A stretch of DNA of 64,000 nt. Origin: Eumeta japonica. Its lineage: Eukaryota > Arthropoda > Insecta > Lepidoptera > Psychidae. The position numbers were made by a program, and so were the translations under genes. Shown here piece after piece: positions 42,661-56,139 of the stretch; within the stretch, counting starts at the first letter, position 1; every line of letters begins with the position of its first letter. Below the pieces are notes generated by a model. It did not search any database. It was not told where the DNA came from and worked only from the letters and a program-made list of their open reading frames with translations. Location of the stretch: contig BGZK01001193.1 of the NCBI GenBank assembly GCA_005406025.1, forward strand, positions 62,001 to 126,000, given 5' to 3'.

Positions 42661-45243
42661 ATTATTGTCTAAATGTTATCATATGTAAAAAGATGTTTAT
42701 ACAAAAAGAGATTGAATCTAATCCAGACAAATTCTTACGTCCTTATTAATTACATAAGAAAGAACATCGTCAAAAACATTGTAAAAAAATTTTGCAACTT
42801 TTTTAGCTCCTTAGAAATTGAGTTTTCTAAAACTAGGAATACGAGTTTCGTTCATAGTATCAATAAAACTTCAATATCAAATTTCAAATAAATATGAGGA
42901 GTAAAAAAAAAATCAGTACATAATTTTTCACCCTTAGCTCACTTTAAGATCTTTCTATTACCTAATACAATATACAGCCTTTAATGCCCACTTAATTAGG
43001 GCACTCTTCTGCTGTGGCAGACGGCGCACCAATGCATTACGTACCTGTACTTAACTTATCTTTGATTAATTATATCATAGATTAATTATAGCCATGCGCG
43101 ACGCGCGGATATGTGGTTTCTTCGTGTGGCCAATGTGCATAGGTTATGCAAAAAGTGTAGTGTGTTATGCTAATAAGACGATCCTATAATACCAATTATC
43201 TTTTACAGCATTATACCGCATAACCTTTCATCAATGGTACCGTTAGTCACCGAATAGAAATGAATGAATAAAGAATGATTATAGAGTGTCGCTACTTATG
43301 TGTGTTTGTACATATGTAACAACTAAACGTATTTGCCCAGTTCTGACTGACAACCCTTATGTAAACACAGTACCATATCTTGTGTTATACCGCTAGTGTG
43401 TGTTATATAGTACGTCAGCGAAAGACGATGGTAGCAGTGCTACTGTCTGTCTATGCGCGTGCGTAGCTATGCATTTTTAATTGTTACACAATGGGCAACA
43501 GGGAAATGGTCTGAAGCGTAATTAGTTTTTATGTTAGCGATGTTTGTTGTTTTCTTTACAAACTAATTATAAGGTGTGTAATAAAATATTTTCATAAATG
43601 GATACAGTAGATATAGCTTATAAACTATATTAAACAATACCTATAAGTGATGGTGTAAAATATAAATTTTCAAATTAGATTTAGTAGTTACAGAAAATTT
43701 AACATAATATCGCTATACATCGCTACAACTCCAATGATCTACGAGTACTAAATACCTGCTAAGCGATTCGTGATTTTGATATTCGTTTAGTGAAATTTCT
43801 TCACAAGAAAGCCTCGGTTCATATAACGTCAGTTTGTGCTCCCGGTATAAATTTGTGAATGTAGTTTATTCAGTATCTATAATATAAAACAAGGAGGCTT
43901 ACTGAGTCTGGAGGTTCTTGTCAGATAATTAGAATACGCTTGATCAGAAAAATTATCTGTGTTTAGTCGGAAATAGACATTTTTTTTAGAATTTACACAG
44001 AGTATCTACATATAGTATAGTATCTATGTTGAGCAGGAATAGATATTGATTAATCTGTCTAAATACATTCGTCTTAGAAATTATAACGTTAATTAAGATA
44101 AGGCAACCGTAAGCATCGTTTATTATAACACAATCGATCAATCATAGTCTGAAATCAAGACATAGTTTGTAAATAAATATAATATACATCAACATTATTC
44201 CATTACAGCTCCGTCTCGATACACCAATAAGTTGTGTAACGCGGCGATGGTGTATTAGCAGATCATAAAAGCCTCTCGCGACCTGCGTAATACATAATTA
44301 CCTGTCGAAAGTTGGCCTACTTGACGCCGCTTCTCGCGACCTGCAGAAAACGTGGTGCTGATTCATCACTTCTATAGCGCTACTGCAGTGTTTACACGAT
44401 CTCGATTCTGTGTTCAAGATGTCTGTTTAACATTCTCAGATTCTAATTTTGGACAGCTAGGGCGCGTTTCGAAACAAAATAGGAATAGGCTCGTTTTCGT
44501 ATCAGCTTATATTACTTTAATAAAAAAAGGCCTATATACCTATAACGAACATAAAACACTAAAATGTACGCAATACAAATAAAAAATATATGCAGCCAAC
44601 CACGGCTGTTCTATGGATTTTGTGAGAGCTAGCCAGTTCTCGACACCAATATAGTAAACTATTTTACCTTGGGCATATCCCGTTGTGAAACAATTGATTT
44701 GCCTTCTTATTTTATGGCAAAACTTTAATAAGAAGTAAGGCCGCCGGTTAAAGCTTCATCGAGTATCAGAACAGATCGCTTTGAACGTATCAAAATATTA
44801 CGTGCGGTGAAATTTAGAGCTTTTAAATTCTAATAAGATTCTTGATAATACATGAAGGATGGGGATCGGCATCGAGCTTAGAATGAACTCAATGGAAACA
44901 CAAATTTATTTAGTCTATATTTATGCGAGCGCTTGCAAGCAGCCTCTGTAATATAGGACATATCGCTCTGGGTTTATGAACCATACAACCATAGAAACTG
45001 CCGAAAAATAGACACTGTTTTCTGACTTCTAAATTTAAGGCTATATGTGTGTAACCAGAACAACGGACATTTCTGAGAATTATTGAAAAATTTAACGTTT
45101 TTGGATGATAACGGGAAAATATAGACAATTACATTTTTGTCTTGAATAACGAGGTTTTGTTTAAAAAGTTCCTTCTTATAAAATAAAATTTGATTAACAA
45201 AACTTTGATACATGATTTGTAAAAATAGTAAAATACAAATTTG
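42661..45243. other. intergenic, no gene recognised
   Basis: The longest frames are under 80 codons and featureless. Slightly GC-rich patches at 43000-43150 and 44215-44345 contain a repeated CTCTCGCGACCTGCG / CTTCTCGCGACCTGCAG phrase (44272 and 44331). Confidence 0.35.
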
Positions 45244-46131
45244 TACGTAGGTCAGTCTGAAAGTATTCAGAAAATTGAAAACTAAGCAAACCGGTAAGTT
45301 ATTTTTAATATTATCCTTTTTCAAAATAGATCACTGTATAGCTCCGTTTGATGGAAATACTGCGAGAAATACTTTGCCCACTCGCACTCAGATGTCGCTT
45401 CGTCGGCTTTTTTATATACAGCCACTGTTTTGAACCACTTTGCTCTAAGTTTTTCTTTTATTTTAGGAAATAAATAAAAATCACATGGTGCGAGGTCGGG
45501 CTGTATGGCGGGTGAGACAGTATTTCTATACCTAACGTCTCCAAATAGTTAATTACTTGTCTGGAGATATGTGATCAGGCGTTGTCATGATGAAGAAGAA
45601 TCCTACTAGAAAGTCGTTTTTCCCGAACTTTTCCAGAGCGAGAGGCAAACATTGTCAGTTTATCAGTCAGAAGTGACTCTTTCTTATTTTATAATTGTTG
45701 CATAGAAAGCTATTATTCCAAAGAAAGAGGCTACCATCTTTTTTGCGAAGCTTTGACCTCGTTTTACTTTAGGAGGCTTATTCCTCGAAAGGAAATACTC
45801 TCTGAGCAGTCTGTTGTTCACTGTTGTTTTCGGGATCGTAAAAGTAAATCCAGTTTTCGTTACCTGTAACTATGTCGTATACAGCTTCCAAATCACCACC
45901 GGCAAATCTTTGCTCATTTATAACACGACGATATTTTTGAGCTTTGATCAATTTATGAAGCATCCACCGAGTATAAAGCTTCCTGGCCGCTGAAATTTCA
46001 TGAAAGATTTTGTGCACTTACTCTTAATGCCTGAGCTGGTTTACACATGCTAGTAGGTTACTCTTTTGTCAGTCTCTATCATGAGTCGCACAGCACTGAT
46101 GTTGTCTTTGTTCGTCGACATATAATAACGT

Positions 46132-47933
46132 TAGGGGCGACGGCTTCTAAGAACTCGATTCTTATCGGCTTCCCTTTCATAAAATATTTAATATGGATAA
46201 TTCATAAATAAATAAATTATTGCTTTTTAGTATACAGACACTTAAAATTATTTTTAATTTTCAATAATTATTGTAAATAATATCCAGCCTTCTTACGTTA
46301 GTAACGTAAGCCCTATATAAAAAACACTTCAAATAACTCGAAAGCAACCGAGTTATTTAAACGACCAAATTCAGAATGTTCGCTATCGTCGTAATCAATG
46401 TGAAATGTTGAGTCTTCCATATTCAGTTGTATTATAGCGTTAGCGTTATGGCAGCCCGCGAGCTTGCCTCAAGCCGCGGGAGAGCGGGGAATAACTCGGT
46501 TTGTCGCGAGTTTCGTTTCGACAACGAAATGACGCAATTGTAATTCGTGTAACATAATTTCAACTTTAACGTGAACTCTTAGGTGTTATATTCGGTTGCG
46601 GATTCTTGTGTTATACATCATTATGTAAATAATAATGCGTTTCGATCAGCGGAGATTTCCGATTATACCCGAATAAAAAACGGTTTTGCATATAGCATCA
46701 TTCCCGTGTCGAATTAAGTATAGAAGTATAGGGCGGCTTACAAACAAAAATTAAATTACAATGTCCAATGGCTGTCTTTATTCCTTGCTATGCTCACGTA
46801 CTTAATTTAGTGTTATCTCGATCTTTAGAAAATATTCCAGAGTTAAAACAATTTTTCTGCCACATCAATTGCATAATAATTTTTTTTAATAAATCTACTA
46901 AACGTTCGGGTCTTTTAAAATTAACGTCAGATCGTCGTTTGCCTGTGTCGCAGAAACTCGATGGCAGTATCATTCTCGTATTATTAATGTCATTTGTAAC
47001 TGTAGATCCGACATAATACAAACATTTAATATAATTATAGAAAATCCGATGGATTGGGATTCTGAATCAATTGCCATATCAGAAAGTTTGTTAATGACAT
47101 TAGAAGATGGGGAATTTGGCTTTTGCATACTTTAGCTGATTACTTGCTTTACTACAAAATAAACAGAGTGATATAGACGTCGTTATTCGCGAAGTTCGAT
47201 TTAAATTGGTTTGAGAGTAATTTCATTAATAAGTTTGACGAAATTTACGACAGTGTCACTGATATAAGTGAGCTCCACGAAGACGCCGACGTCTATTTAG
47301 CTCAGAATCAGACTTAAAACGCGAGTATAAACGTATTTTCATCGAAATTGTAGATAATGTTAAAAATCAAATTCAAACCAGATATAGTTCACTAAGCAAT
47401 TTGTCGTTTTAGATTTACTAAGTAAATATGATTTATTCGAACGTACATTTTGAGGATAAACTTTTTAATTTATTGCTTCATTTCCTCAGGAAACGCAGTA
47501 CCTCAGGAATAGGACAGATTCAGATCTCGCGTTGTTATCTATAGAAAAACATTACTGTTGCAAATCAAAAGTAAGCCAAATTTTTATGACTTTGTATTAG
47601 CTCATTTCAAGAAAGTCGTAGATTACCACTAGAATTTAAATAGCTTTTTATCTCATTTAATTCATTTATCCACTGCGCTGCTATAAATTCGACTAAAGGA
47701 AACTATTTCATTAGCTTTTTCAAAGCTGCTTTTATGCATGCTCGAAGTCTTCCGTTTGTATTCTATCGTTGACTTCAAGTATGCCAAAAGTGGCGAATGA
47801 AATATCTCCGCGTTATACCAGAGGGCGTTACAGAGCTCGGTAAGTAATAGTTACATTTTTATTAATAATGTTTAATGTTGACAATTTTTTAAGGTTCGGC
47901 TTCCCTTTATATTTTTCTCACCCCTCGCCACTG
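46132..47933 (+). mobile_element. hAT-superfamily transposon nested in the mariner
   Basis: It is flanked by a perfect 8-bp direct repeat, AATAACGT (46124-46131 and 47934-47941), the target size of hAT elements. The left terminus TAGGGGCGACGG and the right terminus, read inward, CAGTGGCGAGGG match at 9 of 12 positions. A subterminal CGGCTTCCCTTT occurs near both ends (about 46166 and 47896) in direct orientation. The transposase relic inside is of hAT type, on the plus strand. The insertion splits the mariner codon region cleanly, giving a relative age. Confidence 0.85.
46735..47690 (+). pseudogene. hAT transposase fragment (zinc-finger MYM/DUF4371-like group)
   Basis: The open piece 46768-47016 starts MAVFIPCYAHVLNLVLSRSL and continues FFNKSTKRSGLLKLTSDRRL; CYAHVLNLV is the typical hAT block around the CxxH. 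After frameshifts the plus strand gives IIENPMDWDSESIAISESLL, ESNFINKFDEIYDSVTDISE, KREYKRIFIEIVDNVKNQIQ and a remnant FYDFVLAHF up to about 47620. The N-terminal zinc finger and first catalytic region, and a clear C-terminal dimerisation motif, are missing. The best comparison is the transposon-derived ZMYM1-like/DUF4371 proteins common in insect genomes. Confidence 0.7.
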
Positions 47934-48310
47934 AATAACGTGCCTCACACAAATTGTCACTCAGATTAGTGCCACTGTGTTTGAACTCGTTAAACCAGTC
48001 ATAAACCGTGGGAAAGAATAGAGCTTCATCATGAAATGCCAACCGAAGTCTGCCATAACTTTCTTGTTGGTTCAAATGGCAACGTAAGTCATAGAAAAAC
48101 ATTGCACGAAAATTGTGTTCGTGTTAAATTCATGTTTACGTTATACAAACAATTTTCGTTTTACCGCCTACTTGTAAAAATAAATGACAAAAGAATTCAA
48201 TATACATAATAAAGTTGGCAAAGAGTTCTGTTTAAAATTTAGTTACCTTTTTTTTTGTTTTTACAGTTTCTAAGTGGTCAGTTCTAAAAATTTTAAGTGT
48301 CACCTACGTA

Positions 48311-49250
48311 TTAAAATTGCAAAGTATTAAAGGAATATATCTTGTATATGGTACATTTTAATGGGCATTGACTTTTAACAGAAATTCAACGGTGTCCTTA
48401 TAAACCCGGATCTTGATCGCGGATTATCTATATCTCTTCGTTTTTATTTTCGACTGATTAAGTATCACACAAACATCAGAAACATAAAATTTAAATTGGT
48501 CAAACCACTTTTTTTTTCTAAAGTTCAGAATATCAAATAAACGATCTTATAAATAAATCATTTATTTATATTTTTCGTCGTGTGTTTGACCTTTAACTTT
48601 TTTAATTTTTTAACGATGTTTTATGCTATACATAATATGGTTTCATGTTACTAATGAAAATAGAATGAGAAGGATTTTTTTAATAATTATATATAAGAAT
48701 ATTATATTTTATACATGCAGTTGCACAGAACTCCCTTGCTAAGTAAACTCTTAAATCCGAGATCAATCCTTATTCCGACTTCGATCACGCTAACGATTTC
48801 AACTTCGATTCCAGTTCTGATCTCGATTTTGATTTTCAAAATTATGCTATAACCACAGTATAAGAAAAGGCTCTATATAAAAGCCTCACGTTGATAATAA
48901 AATTTTAAAAAATGCGAAAACATAAATTCCGCAAACAATTTGCCGGTTGCACATTCATTAATTTGCATCTGTTTTAGGAAACGGATGTATTTATTTGTGA
49001 ATAGGATATTTTTTGTTATCTATATTTCTTTTTTTCATTTCGTATGAGCCTTAGACTTCGTACTGTGCCACCTAATAAAAGTAATTAATAAATACTAAAT
49101 TTTCTAACGACTGTGCCACTGCTAAAAGTATAGGGCATACTGATATGCCCTATACTTTCATCATGTTAAGGTAGTTCTTCTGATTCTAAAAGCCTAACAT
49201 GACAGTCGATATCTATTGAAATTATTGTTTAAACCACTTAAAACAAATAC
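48311..49250. other. intergenic with a hexamer tract
   Basis: 48400-48425 and 48760-48840 show the inverted hexamer pattern (CTTATTCCGACTTCGATC, AACTTCGATTCCAGTTC, CTCGATTTTGATTTTC). No head unit was recognised. A short inverted repeat with loop, AGTATAGGGCATACTGATATG and its complement, lies at 49127-49160. Confidence 0.45.
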
Positions 49251-49351
49251 AGCTGCAATGAACACTTTTTTTTGGGTTAAAAATTTTCGAAGTAAACTCA
49301 GAAAATTTTAAACGCGATATTACCATCTCCATCAGAAACGCAATTCCCCAA

Positions 49352-50050
49352 ATGGTATCCATCCAATTGTTCTATTCGAGGGTTAAACTTGCAGATTTTT
49401 GCAATTCCATTAATTTCATTAGTAATCAGTACGAAAAACTAAAACTAAAAATGGATAAGAAAAATGATACCATAGCAAAATCGAGTATCAAAAATGAAAC
49501 TCTGAAGACTTCGGTATCAAATTTAAATGCACGCATTAACCGATTGGAACAATTCAGTCGAGTTAATAACGGGGCAATCCAGTGCGTTCCTGAACGTGAG
49601 AAAGAAAACCTTAGAGCGATAGTGACGTCATTAGCTAGTACAATCGGCTGTTTATTTGCATAATCTGACATAACCCACTGCATTCGTATTGCAAAATGAA
49701 TTCACAAGGTTCTCGTCCTCAATTTATATTGGTTTCGCTTTAGTACTCGTCTACGCGACGGCTTTCTTGCGGCCACAGCCTCTTTCAACAAAGAAAGAAA
49801 ATCTTCCAAAGCCAAGCTTAATACTCGGCATATTGGATTTACCGGTGAATTTAAAGCAATTTACATCATCGAACATCTAATGGCAGCTGTGAAAGACCTG
49901 TACGCCGCCGTACCTAAACATGCTAAAGAATTGAACTATAAATTTGCTTGAATCCGTTGTGGGAATTTTTTTATGAAAAAAGATAAATATTCTGAACGAA
50001 TTGTCATCCGCAACCATGATCATTTGAAATCCTTAAACGCTGTGTCGTAA
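49352..50050 (+). pseudogene. LINE ORF1 relic with coiled coil and FP-like C-terminal domain
   Basis: The first frame (49352-49663) has a coiled-coil-like stretch, QYEKLKLKMDKKNDTIAKSS, then LKTSVSNLNARINRLEQFSR and VPEREKENLRAIVTSLAST. After frame changes the reading continues FLAATASFNKERKSSKAKLN, FTGEFKAIYIIEHLMAAVKD and KHAKELNYKFAWIRCGNFFM, ending IVIRNHDHLKSL. This layout (coiled coil, then a domain ending in 'KYVWVRNGRIFMRK' and 'IRNxDxLxSL') is that of insect LINE ORF1 proteins related to the FP domain. Such proteins bind nucleic acid in the retrotransposon particle. Confidence 0.65.
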
Positions 50051-50129
50051 TTTTTTCTTCTTTTTTCTATATTAATTTAAACGTATATTCTTTTTTTATG
50101 CAGAGCCTTGGAAATTTTATTAAATTTTA

Positions 50130-52490
50130 AATTATAAAATTCGATTCATTACAAATTTATTACCAAAATTTTAGAGGCTTAAAAACTAAAACTAAATTTT
50201 TTTCCATAACTGGGTGGAGGAGTGTAGAGTATAGTGATCTAAGAAATTAAATTCATAACCATTTCATAGTTTTGAAAGTAATTTAGAGGACCTTTAGGTT
50301 AGTGTCGGCATCATTACACGCAATAAACAATGTACTTGTGATGTTTATTTAAGACCACCTGTAAAAATGGAATGTTTAATTGTATTTCTAGACGCCACAC
50401 AAAAGTATCTTAATGATTTGAACAACGTCCTAATAATTGGAGACTTTAACTTACCTAATATCGATTGACGCAGACTAAAATAAATACAACTCCTGAACTT
50501 ACTGAAAAGCAAGTAAGTAAGGCACTGCTGAATTTTATGTCATTTCACGAATTCTATCAACACAATTATGTTCTTAACAATAAATTTAAAATGTTAGATT
50601 TAGTTTTTAGTAAATTTTCTATAAATGACTTACGGTCGAGCGCAGATATTTTAAGCATGATAGATCGTTTACATCGACCTTTGGAGTTCTTTCTATAGTT
50701 TAATGCTAAGTACGCCTTTCAATAATGTTGTAAGACCCCACTTTTTTAAAGCAGATTACAATAGCATTGTAAATGTTCTTTGTACTTTCCCTTGGGAAAC
50801 AAAATTGCAATGGTCATTGTCTGTTGACGAAATAGTGACTATTATTTATAATACACTTAAAGAATTAATTAAGAACTTTGTACCTAATAAAAGAACAGAA
50901 TCACGTAAATATCCAATTTGGTTATCTAAGCAACTTATACACTTATTAAACAGAAAATATAAATCACATCAACGCATTAAAAAATACTAAAATACCTTAA
51001 ATATAATTTTCTTTGATATTTTACAAATGAAATATTCTAAATTGCAAACTAATTGTTATAATCAATATAGAGTTAATCTGGAACATGCTATTAGGAATAA
51101 GCCCAAAATAGTCTGGTCATTTATTAAGAACAAGAAAAAATGTTACAGCAGATATCCGGCTAAGAAGCATTTAGAGAGTGATATTGTAGAAAGTGCAGTG
51201 TCGATATATAATTAATTTGCTAAAAATTTTTCCTTAAATTACATGAAACATATCATGAATGGCACTTACAGTTTATATAACTTGGTATATAAAGAGTAAC
51301 ATTGTTTCTCAACAGCACGATTTTATGAAATCAAAGTCAATAGCAACTACCTTGATTATTTAATTCCCTTTACAGAACATGTAGACAAGCGGATACCTAT
51401 AGATATTATACATACAGATATTCCAAAAGCTTTCGACCGCGTTAACCACAAAATTTTAATATATAAACTCTCCGTTCTTGGTGTTTGTGGTTCTCTATTA
51501 AAATGGTATACTTCTTTTCTTGAGATGAGACGCTTCAGAGTGGTTTCTGCTGGGTATTCTTCATGTACATTCATAACTAGCTCAGGAGTGCTCCATTTAG
51601 GACCTATTATTTTCAATGTCTATATTAATGATGTACTAAACTGCTTTAAAAACTCTATTTTTTTATTTATTTGCTGACTAAAAACTTTACAACCAATTTA
51701 CAGTCTCAGCGATGTAGGTGTTCTTCATAAATATAGAAGGAGATTGTTACTTTGGTGCAATTCTGTAGGAACAGAAATACCTCGCCAAACGAATATAATA
51801 TTAATGGTATTGACGTGCAACATCTTTGAACAGATTCGTGACCTGAGAGTTACATTTGACACTCACTTAAAATTCACTAAACATCAATATGTATATAGTA
51901 TCAATATACTATAGTTTCCAGAATTTTCAAAATACTAGGTTTTGTAATACGGAATTGTAAGAATTTTAGAAAGTCTGCTACCAAATTTAGTTTTTCAATT
52001 CCCTAGTTCGCCGGAAACTTGAATTTTGAATCCACGTTACGACATATATGTTAGAAAGTGTTCAAAGACGGTTTTCGTACCACATTTCATGCAATTAATT
52101 GAATGAATACAAAGCCTCCTTACGAAAAAAGGTTGCAATATTACAATTTACCGCTGATGGTTAAACTCAGAAAATTCCTAAATTTATCAACTTAATATTT
52201 AAGAATAGAATAATTACATTAAATGTCTTTCTTTTTACAATATTTAATAGAATTATTGATAGTAATGAATTAATTTTCAAACTTCATATTAATATCCCCA
52301 AAAATGCGCCTAGACCGAACAAATTTGTGTTATTTAATGTTCTACGTTCTGAGATCAACCTCGGGTTTTATGCTTGTTTAAATAGATTATGCCGTCAATA
52401 CTGTCAAGACATAACGATTTTCATCTGGATATGTGTATCACACTGCGTAAATTTAAGTCAGAGCTCCGTAAGTTCTGTACTACTGATCGC
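50130..52490 (+). pseudogene. LINE ORF2 relic (endonuclease and reverse transcriptase)
   Basis: Endonuclease remnants are YYQNFRGLKTKTKFF (about 50160) and KYLNDLNNVLIIGDFNLPNI (about 50407-50466), so most of the domain between them is deleted. A linker with KYPIWLSKQLIHLLNRKYKS, HQRIKKY and KPKIVWSFIKNKKK lies at 50703-51215. RT motif A is IIHTDIPKAFDRVNHKI (about 51405), followed by KWYTSFLEMRRFRVVSAGYS. Motif B is SSGVLHLGPIIFNVYINDV, with the usual PQGS changed to LHLG. The FADD active-site motif is lost (FLFIC then TGA near 51670). C-terminal remnants include INIPKNAPRPNKFVLFNVLR and LNRLCRQY (about 52290-52410). Clearly non-functional. Confidence 0.75.
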
Positions 52491-52504
52491 GTGTACTACT
52501 TAGT

Positions 52505-55500
52505 TAAATTAAGCTATATATTGCCATGTTAATCTACAGAATGTGAATATTATTTTATAGTTGAAAGTTTACAGAGGATGTTTAATAAGATACTAAAATT
52601 AGTAATAAATCCTTACTAATTTTATAATAACTTTTTGAAGTTGCTCTTTATATCAGTACATGCTGTGGCCTCCTGTAATTAAGAAAGCACATTGCAATAG
52701 ACTTAAAACATGTTTTTACAGCTCATACATGTATTTCTTGTTGGATATTCTTAATAATAATAAAATAGTAAACAATAAAATAAATAAATTATTAAAAAAA
52801 AATTCCAAGGACGTTGGGATGTCTGTATTTATAGATCCTAGACATAGTCACGATAGCGTCTGAAAAGTTTACTGTATTAGGGCAATTGTTGTTTTTTATT
52901 AGCTTTAGTATCACTGCGAGCGGTTTCGTATTAAATACCATTGACCTAATCCGTATAATTTGTTTATTAAAAACGCATCTATTAATATTCATTACGATGC
53001 GCTTGTTTTTTCTGACGTGAAAGTAGCAGCACTAGTAAAATCGTCAAATGGACTAAAGTATCGTAATACAGTTCGGTGCTTTCAGATGTCACTATCAGTA
53101 GTTTACTGTTTTTTTTATTGGTTTCTTTTTTCTTATCAGTTCTTGAGAATATTTTTTTTCTCCGTTTTAATTTATATCACAGTCATAGCTTAATTTTCAA
53201 TTAAAATTAATAGTACCTTTTGAGGCATGTACTTATAGATTTCCTAAATATTATAATCTTTTTCAGCTCTTAATGCAAACTACTTATTCTTTTCACACTG
53301 TGGTTCCTGTTTCTAATCTCAAAAACTTATAATCATACTTTTTTCCTGTTGCCTACTACTTATACTACTCCTAGGTGCTTGGAATCGACATCTCACTTAT
53401 CAATATACATCCTTCTTTTTTTAGCAGATACATTGCTCGTTTAAACGCCAAAATAAATTTCAATAACTTTAACAAATATTTTATACTTGCAATTTTATCT
53501 ATGCTTTTTTTCAACCATCTTACATAGGTACTTGCAGTCGCATTGAGATTTTGGAGATTGCCTACTTAGTTTCAGCTCTTTTGTGGCAATTCTGGTATCG
53601 TGACAAAACAAAACATCTGGCTAGACAAATTAGCAAAATCTTTGACAATATTAATGTTACAGCCGATCTCGCAGCCACAACTTTTCAAGTTTCTCAATCG
53701 ATCATTCGTAATTGCACAATCTATTATATACTTACTCTGCTCTTTCTTCTATGCGCAAGAGAATATTTTTATAGTGAAACACAATGATCCTCGGACTCGG
53801 TCAACTTTTTGACATACTGGAAGAAAATACTTACAATTTTCTAATTTATTTAAAGTCTCTTCACAACTCTACGGTTTCACAGTCAACCAGCTATTAATAT
53901 CACGTAGTATAGCAACCCTTGTACTATAACAAGATGAATCTTCTATAAGGCAATGACTCCTTTCGCGTGAAAAAATCAGTAGAAAGATTTGGACATATCT
54001 AAAGAATAGGCATAGCAATTGTATTGTATATCCATTCCATTCTAATTGCAATTCTATATTTCAATCCAAACACTCGAAGTTCTACCTGAGGTTTTGCACA
54101 TTGTAAACCATTTATACACTCAGACATTATTTCTTATAGGATGAAAGCAACACCCGATATTTTCGTTGGCTTAACGCTATAGCATTAAACATCGACGAAC
54201 CGTGGGATAAAGACACCTTCATTATTTTTTCTTTTAGTTACAATCGAACTACCTATCTTTAATCGGTTCGCATACATCGTTGACTGTATCGTCCGTCTCT
54301 CTGCATACTTTCAAAGTAATGAAGCGGACTTCCCCCAGCCCGCGTCTCACCCCTCCAAAGAACTAGGCGCGACGGGGACGAGCCTCCTTCGCCTCACCTA
54401 TGGTTTCACTTCGTGCGACAACATTAAAATTTCTTTTGTGCGCGGTTACAGTATAATTTGTAGATTAATTTCCGAAACATGTAATTATTTCTTTCGATGT
54501 ATTTAGCTATTTCTTAATTTCAAATAAACTATACGTCTGACGATGACTTACTGTGAGACATTAAGTTACTGGTGAAGCGGAAATGAGTGATAACATGGGT
54601 CACCGGAATTCTCATTCATCGGGATGGAATCCATCAACAGAAGCTGATATTCCAATCCTGTATTGCGTCACTGGTCGAGCCGACTCACTTAGGTGCCAAG
54701 TTAGCAACAGCACGGAACACGACTCTTAAGGGCTCTAAAGCGATACAAACAACATGGAACTACATTATTTTCAGCACAGGTACAGGGAAAGTTTAACAAC
54801 TAAGTATTAAACATATTTTAGTAGAATAAAAAATGGATAAATAAATAATTTAACAATTATATAAAAGACACAACGCTATAAAATTTTGATAAGGTTCTAA
54901 TAAGACAAGCTACTAATAGAGTGTTTGTCTTTGACGTCACCTGTCTATGTATATTATATTAAAGCTTATTGCTTATGGAAAGCATCCTGTATGTGTACGT
55001 CACTGACTTCGCTTCGGTCATTTCGCATTAACGGTGTGTTACGACATTTCAAAAGTACGAATAAATATATTGAATAGTCTCTACAATAATAAATACATTA
55101 CGCTGTTTTTCTTTGCGTGGTCGTGTAATAAGGAAGCCACTAAACTCAACGTAATTAAATGTTTACGATTTTCTAACGTTGACAGATGATGCTCAATGTG
55201 ATATTTTCCCTTTACTTTCCTATTTATTATTTCTCTCTCATTAGTAATTTTATTATGTTCCTCTTCGTTATTAATAAAATTTCACATCAAATGTTACTAC
55301 TGTTCATCCGTTATTATAGTATTCCGTAACAAAACTGGACAGTCTTTATATTTACGAGACGCTGTTGAAACTGTCTATATATATTTTTTCTCAGAATCGC
55401 TGGTTTTCATACTAGGGTTCCCTAGTGTAAACTACTTAGCGCTTTACAAGTGATTCATTACCTCATCGTTTCTGATGAAATTTCACAAGCAGACACGTAA

Positions 55501-56135
55501 AATGTCATGTAATTGTGTCATCAAATCATGAAAGCAATGAAAAGAGAGACATATTCACACGTGTCGCACTAATGAACGAAATTTGTTGCACTCGTGTAAA
55601 ATGATGTTTGAGTAGGTCTTGCAAAAATAAAGCCTTGCTGCTGGGTTCTAAATTCTTTGACGATATATGTCTTACTCTGACTAAATCCGCTTGAAAACTT
55701 TAAGACATTTCTTACAACGGACTCTGTTTTAAGGAAAGTACCTTTGTTTTCTGTAAATGTCATTTGTTAATAAAAATCATCGTGGGGCTTACAAATATCT
55801 CTTAATCTAAAATCATAAAATTTCTAGTCGTCATTGTTTGTATCAGTATCATAAATTACTAGATTTATGGCATAATTGTTTTTTAGATGCCATTAAAAAG
55901 GCTGACAACAGGAATTGTCATAAACAACTGCGAATGTAAAAGTTACAAATGCCTTTAACTTCTTCTTATACATGTTCATGGGGCAAAATTATTACATATC
56001 GTAAATTTATCATGCAATTGGTTGTTGGGATTGGTTAGGTAGATTAAACAAGAAATATAAAAGTTGTAATTGTGTTATAATGGTATAAATACTTTAGGTT
56101 TCACACACCATATTATTTCGTCGACAATAAAGGGC
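52505..56135. other. intergenic, no gene recognised
   Basis: This is a long AT-rich stretch. The 67-78-codon frames at 52660, 52960 and 53551 show no known motif. A GC-rich patch at 54280-54420 (CCCAGCCCGCGTCTCACCCC...GCGCGACGGGGACGAG) and one at 54990-55040 look like repeat fragments but cannot be named. Confidence 0.35.
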
Positions 56136-56139
56136 ACTA

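Larger units (their letters stand above)
45321..48133 (-). pseudogene. mariner transposase, lineage 2, interrupted
   Basis: The N-terminal part (48133-47942) reads MNLTR, then after a shift FYDLRCHLNQQESYGRLRLA, DWFNEFKHSGTNLSDNLCEA. The reading resumes at 46123 after the hAT insertion with STNKDNISAVRLMIETDKRV. The segment 45778-46017 carries MHKIFHEISAARKLYTRW, QRFAGGDLEAVYDIVTGNEN and WIYFYDPEN, where the first catalytic Asp of TGDE is Asn (TGNE). The relic continues to about 45321. Frameshifts, that Asp-to-Asn change and the insertion all indicate a dead copy. Confidence 0.8.
45246..48308 (-). mobile_element. mariner transposon, lineage 2 copy 2, split by a hAT insertion
   Basis: On the minus strand the element starts CGTAGGTGACACTTAAAATT at 48308 and ends TTTCAGACTGACCTACG at 45246. 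TA lies outside both ends (45244-45245 and 48309-48310). Without the inserted 1802 bp and one copy of the 8-bp duplication it would be about 1.25 kb, the same as copy 1. Confidence 0.85.
49255..52500 (+). mobile_element. non-LTR retrotransposon with ORF1 and ORF2 relics (CR1/jockey-like)
   Basis: This is a plus-strand element of about 3.2 kb with both ORFs traceable in order but broken and internally deleted. No tail or target duplication could be read, so the ends are approximate. It is a different family from the jockey copies at 22.4-26.2 kb. Confidence 0.7.

Noticed and set aside
46166..47907. 12-bp direct repeat CGGCTTCCCTTT considered as the target duplication of the insertion in the mariner.
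   Set aside because: The mariner reading continues beyond these sites. The true 8-bp duplication AATAACGT lies outside them, next to hAT-like ends, so the 12-mers are subterminal repeats of the element.
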